A stretch of DNA of 36,978 nt from an uncultured Sulfurimonas sp. (GTDB lineage: Bacteria > Campylobacterota > Campylobacteria > Campylobacterales > Sulfurimonadaceae). The notes beneath the pieces were generated by a model. It was not told where the DNA came from. It did no database searches and was given only the letters and a program-made list of their open reading frames with translations. Shown piece by piece: positions 33,383 through 36,978 of this stretch; within the stretch, counting starts at the first letter, position 1; every line of letters starts with the position of its first letter. The position numbers and the translations under genes are program-made. The stretch spans positions 1 through 36,978 of the forward strand of contig CALCGG010000117.1 in assembly GCA_937900945.1 (NCBI GenBank). The letters run 5' to 3'.

Positions 33383-33523
33383 ATGAAAAATTTAATTTTT
33401 ATAACTTTGATTTTAGCAGGGGTAGTTTTTAATGCATGTTCAACAAAAGATGACAACTACTACAACAGAGCAAATAAAGCTTCGGAAAAATCTTTGGATG
33501 GGCTGGAGAGAGAATTCAAATAA
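33383..33523 (+). CDS. 46-residue putative lipoprotein (below ORF-track cutoff)
   Basis: A small gene not listed in the track. The ATG has TTTGGAGAAAAA upstream and the reading frame ends with TAA at 33521. The product begins KNLIFITLILAGVVFNAC, a signal peptide with a lipobox (FNAC, Cys at residue 19). Only about 27 residues follow (STKDDNYYNRANKASEKSLD...), charged and helical. It ends directly before a perfect hairpin. Mature lipoproteins this small are often envelope spacers or entericidin-like; no specific family is recognised. The good ribosome binding site, -10 box and lipobox together make it likely real. Confidence 0.7.
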   Translation: MKNLIFITLILAGVVFNACSTKDDNYYNRANKASEKSLDGLEREFK

Positions 33524-33544
33524 CTCTCACATGTAGTGAGAGTT
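33522..33544. terminator. Bidirectional terminator between lipoprotein gene and peroxiredoxin gene
   Basis: A perfect 9-bp stem AACTCTCAC / GTGAGAGTT with a 5-nt loop, followed by AAAAAA on the plus strand. It sits between convergent genes. The left arm overlaps the stop codon of the small lipoprotein gene. Confidence 0.65.
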
Positions 33545-33554
33545 AAAAAAGTAG

Positions 33555-34151
33555 TTACAGATCGTTTTCGTGTTTTGCTAAGTATTCAGCAACACCTTCA
33601 GTCGATGCTTTCATACCTTCGTCACCTTTTTGCCAACCAGCAGCACATACTTCACCATGCTCATCAGTAAACTGCATTGCATCCACCATACGAATCATTT
33701 CATCAATGTTACGACCAAGCGGCAAGTCATTGATTACTGCATGGCGAACAATTCCTTTACCATCAATCAGGAATGATCCGCGAAGTGCTACAGCTTCACC
33801 GAAAAGTACATCATAATCTTTAGAAATTTGTTTTGTAAGGTCAGCTACAAGAGGGTATTTGATACGGCCGATACCACCGTTGTTTACCGGAGTCTCTCTC
33901 CATGCAAAGTGTGAAAATTGAGAGTCAACAGAAACCCCGATTACATTTACGCCACGGCTTTTAAAATCTTCTATTCTATGAGAAAATGCAATGATTTCTG
34001 AAGGACATACGAATGTAAAGTCAAGTGGGTAAAAGAAAAGTACTGTACCTTTTTCACCAAAGTTTTCTGATAATTTGAAGTTCTCGACGATTGAGCCGTC
34101 TGCTAAAACTGTTGTTGCCGTAAAATCTGGAGCTGGGTTTGTTACTAACAT
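33555..34151 (-). CDS. 2-Cys peroxiredoxin (AhpC/Tsa family)
   Basis: A 198-residue thiol peroxidase that reduces hydrogen peroxide and organic hydroperoxides in the cytoplasm. The peroxidatic Cys is in FTFVCPSEIIAF (about residue 49) and the resolving Cys in GEVCAAGWQKG (about residue 169), typical of the dimer/decamer Prx1 group. The C-terminal YF-like tail seen in eukaryotic members is replaced by EYLAKHENDL. AAGGA precedes the ATG. In Helicobacter and Campylobacter the equivalent (TsaA/AhpC) is abundant and thioredoxin-dependent. It is divergent from metK. Confidence 0.94.
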   Translation of the reverse strand: MLVTNPAPDFTATTVLADGSIVENFKLSENFGEKGTVLFFYPLDFTFVCPSEIIAFSHRIEDFKSRGVNVIGVSVDSQFSHFAWRETPVNNGGIGRIKYPLVADLTKQISKDYDVLFGEAVALRGSFLIDGKGIVRHAVINDLPLGRNIDEMIRMVDAMQFTDEHGEVCAAGWQKGDEGMKASTEGVAEYLAKHENDL

Positions 34152-34179
34152 ATATATATCCTTGTTTTTTGATGTGGTA

Positions 34180-34185
34180 ATTCTA
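34180..34185 (-). promoter_or_regulatory. -10 box of the peroxiredoxin gene
   Basis: TAGAAT on the minus strand (in GTTAGAATTACC) predicts a start near 34173 and a leader of about 22 nt with AAGGA before the ATG. No palindromic PerR or Fur site was recognised nearby. Confidence 0.45.
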
Positions 34186-34314
34186 ACTAAACTAAATTAA
34201 TAAACTTCTGATTTTATAAATAAGTAAAATTATTTAAAGAAAATTTTTATCTTTTAATTATCTTGTCTTTCTCACACATAAAAGAGTATTTTTAATATTT
34301 TTAATATTCTTAGC

Positions 34315-34370
34315 TATAATTTCATCGATTTATGAGGCTTGACCTTATATTTCAATAAGGAAAATCGATG
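34315..34370 (+). promoter_or_regulatory. metK promoter and self-complementary leader
   Basis: TATAAT (34315-34320) predicts a transcript starting near 34327. In the 41-nt leader, CCTTAT (34343-34348) can pair with ATAAGG (34355-34360), which contains most of the AAGGAAA ribosome binding site. CATCGAT (34323-34329) is complementary to ATCGATG (34364-34370), covering the start codon, though its first bases may lie upstream of the transcription start. It is too short for a SAM-I riboswitch. A regulatory role is inference. Confidence 0.4.
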
Positions 34371-35525
34371 ACAAAAGAGTATATATTTACTTCAGAGTCT
34401 GTAACAGAAGGGCACCCTGATAAGATGGCAGATCAAATCAGTGACGCAATTCTGGATTATATTATTGAGAATGATAAAAATGCCAGAGTCGCGTGCGAAA
34501 CTCTGGTGTCTAATGGTTTTTGTGTAATAGCAGGCGAACTGAAGACTACGGCTTATGCCCCAATGCAAGAGATTGCAAGAAGAGTTATCCAAGAGATTGG
34601 ATATACAGATGCAACTTATGGTTTCGACTATCGCTCAGCTGCGGTTTTAAACGGTATAGGGGAACAATCTCCTGATATTAATCAGGGTGTTGACCAAGCA
34701 GATGGTGAAATAGGTGCAGGAGATCAGGGCTTAATGTTCGGCTATGCATGTCGTGAAACGGATGTTTTGATGCCTTTACCGATTTATTTGGCGCATCGCC
34801 TCACTCAAAGACTAGCCCTGGTTCGTAAAGAGGGAATTGTCCCATATCTTCGTCCAGACGGTAAAGCACAGATTAGTGTTAAGTATGTAGGCGACAAACC
34901 TGTTTCAGTTGAAACTGTAGTTGTTTCAACCCAACATGCACCTGATATTTCTCAGGAAAAAATTCATGAAGACATTATTAACGAAGTTATAAAACATGTT
35001 ATTCCAAAGGAAATGATGAGTGAAAGTACCGTTTTTCATATAAATCCAACTGGAAAATTTGTAATCGGCGGACCTCAAGGTGACGCTGGATTAACCGGCA
35101 GAAAAATTATAGTAGATACCTACGGCGGAAGCTGTCCTCATGGAGGCGGTGCTTTTAGTGGTAAAGATCCTACAAAAGTTGACAGAAGCGCGGCTTATGC
35201 CGCTCGTCATGTTGCTAAAAATCTTGTAGCAGCCGGAGCATGTGATAGAGTAACTATTCAAATTGCTTATGCTATTGGTGTAGTTCAGCCGGTTTCAATT
35301 ATGGTAGATACGCATGGAACAGGTAAAGTAGATGAAGAAAAAATTGAAGAATGTGTGAAAGAACTTTTTGATTTATCTCCCAAAGGGATAATTGAATCAC
35401 TTGATTTACTCCGTCCGATTTATAGAAAAACAGCGGCTTATGGTCACTTTGGAAGAGAAGAAGAGGGTTTTAGCTGGGAAAAAACTGATAGAGTAGATGA
35501 TATAAAAAAATATCTATTTCTTTAA
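34368..35525 (+). CDS. metK: S-adenosylmethionine synthetase
   Basis: A 385-residue enzyme forming S-adenosylmethionine from ATP and methionine, the methyl donor for among others the radical-SAM enzymes encoded in this window. Motifs: [16 protein letters not shown] (ATP/metal binding, about residues 14-29), [12 protein letters not shown] (signature 1), [14 protein letters not shown] and [16 protein letters not shown] (signature 2). AAGGAAA precedes the ATG. Full length and complete. In H. pylori metK and ndk are neighbours as here, but with no ferredoxin gene between as far as I recall. Confidence 0.96.
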   Translation: MTKEYIFTSESVTEGHPDKMADQISDAILDYIIENDKNARVACETLVSNGFCVIAGELKTTAYAPMQEIARRVIQEIGYTDATYGFDYRSAAVLNGIGEQSPDINQGVDQADGEIGAGDQGLMFGYACRETDVLMPLPIYLAHRLTQRLALVRKEGIVPYLRPDGKAQISVKYVGDKPVSVETVVVSTQHAPDISQEKIHEDIINEVIKHVIPKEMMSESTVFHINPTGKFVIGGPQGDAGLTGRKIIVDTYGGSCPHGGGAFSGKDPTKVDRSAAYAARHVAKNLVAAGACDRVTIQIAYAIGVVQPVSIMVDTHGTGKVDEEKIEECVKELFDLSPKGIIESLDLLRPIYRKTAAYGHFGREEEGFSWEKTDRVDDIKKYLFL

Positions 35526-35539
35526 TCTGCATCAACTTT

Positions 35540-35565
35540 TTTACGGCGAGTTTCTTCGTCGTAAA
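35540..35565 (+). terminator. Hairpin after metK
   Basis: TTTACGGCGA and TCGTCGTAAA form a 10-bp stem (one G-U pair) with a 6-nt loop, 14 bp after the metK stop. It lacks a following T-run but is the only GC-containing stem in the spacer. Confidence 0.5.
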
Positions 35566-35664
35566 TATATATTTCAAAATTTCTATTTCATTCATAAAAT
35601 GTAACTTTCTCATACACTTTCATTTTAAAAAAACAATTTTTAGCTACTTTTAAAAATCTTCTGT

Positions 35665-35670
35665 TATAGT
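35665..35670 (+). promoter_or_regulatory. -10 box of the ferredoxin gene
   Basis: TATAGT (in CTGTTATAGTTATC) in a T-rich context predicts a start near 35677. The leader holds TTAGGAGAAG 4-8 nt before the ATG, a strong ribosome binding site. Confidence 0.45.
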
Positions 35671-35697
35671 TATCTAATCAAAATTTAGGAGAAGATA

Positions 35698-35982
35698 ATG
35701 GCAGTAATAATTAATGATACTTGTATCAACTGTGGTGCTTGTATTGATGAGTGTCCAGTAGAAGCAATCGTAGATGAAGATGATAACCCGACTGGTGAAG
35801 AGATTTATTATGTGTATGGTAATAAATGTGTAGAATGTGTTAGTCACCACGACGAGCCTGCTTGTGCAACTGCATGTCCTACTGAGGGTTGTATTACTTG
35901 GGATGCTGTTGGTGAAAGTCCATCACATCGTGATGATATAACAGACGAACAACGCTCAAACCACGAGCCAGTTGTAGAATAG
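35698..35982 (+). CDS. 2[4Fe-4S] ferredoxin, Alvin type
   Basis: A 94-residue low-potential electron carrier. The first cluster motif is CINCGACIDECP (C-x2-C-x2-C-x3-CP). The second is C-x2-C-x8-C-x3-CP (CVECVSHHDEPACATACP), with the six-residue insertion and C-terminal extension that define the Allochromatium vinosum (Alvin) group. Such ferredoxins serve pyruvate and 2-oxoglutarate oxidoreductases in Campylobacterota, including the reductive TCA cycle in autotrophic members; partner choice here is inference. It has its own promoter, a strong ribosome binding site and a terminator, so it is monocistronic. The acidic C-terminus (DDITDEQRSNHEPVVE) is normal for the group. Confidence 0.92.
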   Translation: MAVIINDTCINCGACIDECPVEAIVDEDDNPTGEEIYYVYGNKCVECVSHHDEPACATACPTEGCITWDAVGESPSHRDDITDEQRSNHEPVVE

Positions 35983-35984
35983 TT

Positions 35985-36006
35985 TAAAGCACCATTTGGT
36001 GCTTTA
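35985..36006 (+). terminator. Terminator after the ferredoxin gene
   Basis: A perfect 9-bp stem TAAAGCACC / GGTGCTTTA with a 4-nt loop (ATTT), 3 bp after the stop codon. A T-run (TTTTTTT) follows about 11 nt later. Confidence 0.7.
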
Positions 36007-36116
36007 GCTTGCCATATTTTTTTATTTAAAGAACTTTGCCTATATTTTTTAACCCCAATACTTTCCATAAAACACACAAAAAAAACTCATTTAAAGTAAA
36101 TTACTGATTTTTTAGC

Positions 36117-36122
36117 TACAAT
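36117..36122 (+). promoter_or_regulatory. -10 box of ndk-yceD
   Basis: TACAAT (in TTTAGCTACAATTCC) predicts a start near 36129 and a leader of about 28 nt with TAGGAGA before the ATG at 36157. Confidence 0.5.
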
Positions 36123-36156
36123 TCCACTCTAATTTTATATATCTATAGGAGATTTA

Positions 36157-36570
36157 ATGGAAAGAACATTATCAATAATTAAACCAGATGCAGTAGCAAA
36201 GGGTGTTATAGGTAAAATTTTAGATCGTTTTGAAAGTAATGGCCTAAAAATAGCAGCAACAAGAAAAATACAACTTTCTCGTGGAGATGCTGAAGCTTTT
36301 TATGCAGTTCATTCTGAAAGACCTTTTTTTAATGACTTAGTTGACTTTATGATCAGTGGTCCAGTTGTTGTAAGCGTTCTAGTTGGTGAAAATGCTATGG
36401 CTAAAAACCGTGACTTAATGGGAGCTACTAATCCTAAAGAGGCTGAAGCTGGTACAATTCGTGCAGATTTTGCTGAAAATATAGATGCAAATGCAGTTCA
36501 CGGAAGTGACTCTGTTGAAAATGCAGCTGTTGAAATTGCATTCTTTTTCTCTGAGAGAGAAATTTCTTAA
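36157..36570 (+). CDS. ndk: Nucleoside-diphosphate kinase
   Basis: A 137-residue enzyme transferring the gamma-phosphate of ATP to nucleoside diphosphates through a phospho-histidine. The N-terminus [15 protein letters not shown] and the active-site motif [12 protein letters not shown] (His about 116) are diagnostic; [21 protein letters not shown] is the conserved nucleotide-binding loop. Normal length. It lies 9 bp ahead of yceD, the same ndk-yceD-rpmF arrangement as in Helicobacter (HP0198-HP0200). Confidence 0.96.
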   Translation: MERTLSIIKPDAVAKGVIGKILDRFESNGLKIAATRKIQLSRGDAEAFYAVHSERPFFNDLVDFMISGPVVVSVLVGENAMAKNRDLMGATNPKEAEAGTIRADFAENIDANAVHGSDSVENAAVEIAFFFSEREIS

Positions 36571-36579
36571 GTAAAACAG

Positions 36580-36936
36580 TTGAAAGTTACACTGAGAAAA
36601 ATTGGTAATACACCATTAGATTTTGATATAAATTCTGATAAAATAACTTTTAAAGGTTATTTGCAGTATCATTCTGGCAAATTAATTTTGTTAAAAGCAA
36701 ACTTAAATGGCTTAGTTGAAGTAGAATGTAATAGATGTGGCAAAGAGTTTACTCTACCTGTCAATGAAGAAATAGAATTTTTTATTTCTGATGGTATTTA
36801 TGAAGATACAGATAATATTGAAATTGATGTTATAGAATCTTTGGACTCTGTAGCCGATTTAGATGAGATATTAGAATCTGAAATTGAACTTATTAAAAGT
36901 GATTATCACAACTGTGATAATTGTAAAGATTCTTAA
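36580..36936 (+). CDS. yceD: YceD/DUF177 family protein
   Basis: A 118-residue protein starting with TTG (KVTLRKIGNTPLDFDI); no alternative ATG exists and the ribosome binding site is weak, so it probably depends on translation of ndk 9 bp upstream. The DUF177 core shows VEVECNRCGKEFTLPVNEEIEFFI, and the C-terminus adds NCDNCKDS. The two CxxC pairs could bind zinc. Members precede rpmF (ribosomal protein L32) and are linked to 23S rRNA accumulation in plants and E. coli. The rpmF gene is expected just past the right edge; only about 40 bp after the stop are present and they do not contain it. Confidence 0.85.
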   Translation: MKVTLRKIGNTPLDFDINSDKITFKGYLQYHSGKLILLKANLNGLVEVECNRCGKEFTLPVNEEIEFFISDGIYEDTDNIEIDVIESLDSVADLDEILESEIELIKSDYHNCDNCKDS

Positions 36937-36978
36937 AGATAAGAATAGTAATAAAAGTAAAACAGGACTTGATTCCTT

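Noticed and set aside
18605-33535. Recurring ACATGTA motif (for example in both hairpins at 18605 and 33528 and in several genes) as a repeat family
   Set aside because: A 7-mer of this composition is expected roughly this often in 37 kb of AT-rich DNA on both strands; flanks do not match between copies.
34327-34367. A known SAM riboswitch in the metK leader
   Set aside because: The leader is about 41 nt, too short for SAM-I or the SMK box, and I could not align it with the SAM-II core; only simple hairpin pairing is visible.

Overview
The window looks like chromosomal DNA from a Campylobacterota (Epsilonproteobacteria) species, most like Sulfurimonas or a close relative. The reasons are AT-rich coding sequence, family-level protein resemblance (HP0268-family protein, ArsRS-type two-component pair, Campylobacterota porins), -10 boxes of the TATAAT/TACAAT type without clear -35 boxes, and gene orders I recall from Helicobacter and Campylobacter: nadD-rsfS divergent from gap-pgk-tpiA, HP0268-miaB-acyltransferase, and metK...ndk-yceD(-rpmF). 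I saw no rRNA, tRNA, CRISPR array, insertion sequence or phage gene.

Layout. 1-5.7 kb: heavy-metal RND efflux operon (small exported protein, TolC-like outer-membrane factor, periplasmic adaptor, CzcA/CusA-type pump). 5.75-9.6 kb: iron block, with two tandem Fur-box-like palindromes in front of an outer-membrane porin, then feoA-feoB. 9.6-14.7 kb: periplasmic sensing block, with a histidine kinase carrying a solute-binding-protein-like sensor, an OmpR-type regulator plus ArsS-like kinase, and an MltF-like lytic transglycosylase that also carries a solute-binding-like domain. 14.7-18.6 kb: nadD-rsfS (minus) divergent from gap-pgk-tpiA (plus). 18.6-21.6 kb: a lipoprotein (minus), an abundant-looking porin and an orphan DppB-type permease. 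21.7-22.9 kb: nusA (minus). 23.0-28.6 kb: a tightly packed run of HP0268-family protein, miaB, a lysophospholipid-acyltransferase-like protein, a membrane-anchored small protein, a Xer-type recombinase and a PilM/PilN/PilO-like trio. 28.6-30.9 kb: rimO-tilS (minus). 31.0-33.5 kb: BaiN/HI0933-type flavoprotein, Pif1-like helicase, 46-residue lipoprotein. 33.5-37 kb: peroxiredoxin (minus), metK, ferredoxin, ndk, yceD.

How it fits together. The efflux and Feo blocks together cover metal export and ferrous iron import. The gap-pgk-tpiA/nadD block serves central carbon and NAD metabolism. MiaB, TilS and RimO are tRNA or ribosome modification enzymes and sit within 8 kb of each other, although in separate transcription units. 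The accessory part with most to explain is the sensor/transglycosylase block and the PilMNO-like trio.

The most interesting sequence-level observations are: a 40-bp element repeated upstream of the sensor kinase and the response regulator (33/40 identical, with 10-11-bp phased TTA-repeats); at least four genes whose ATG lies exactly 7 nt after a -10 box with no Shine-Dalgarno sequence (candidate leaderless mRNAs); a palindromic -10 element shared by divergent rimO and the flavoprotein gene; tandem Fur boxes before a porin-feoAB block; and a metK leader whose ribosome binding site can be paired away. No intergenic stretch exceeds 300 bp.
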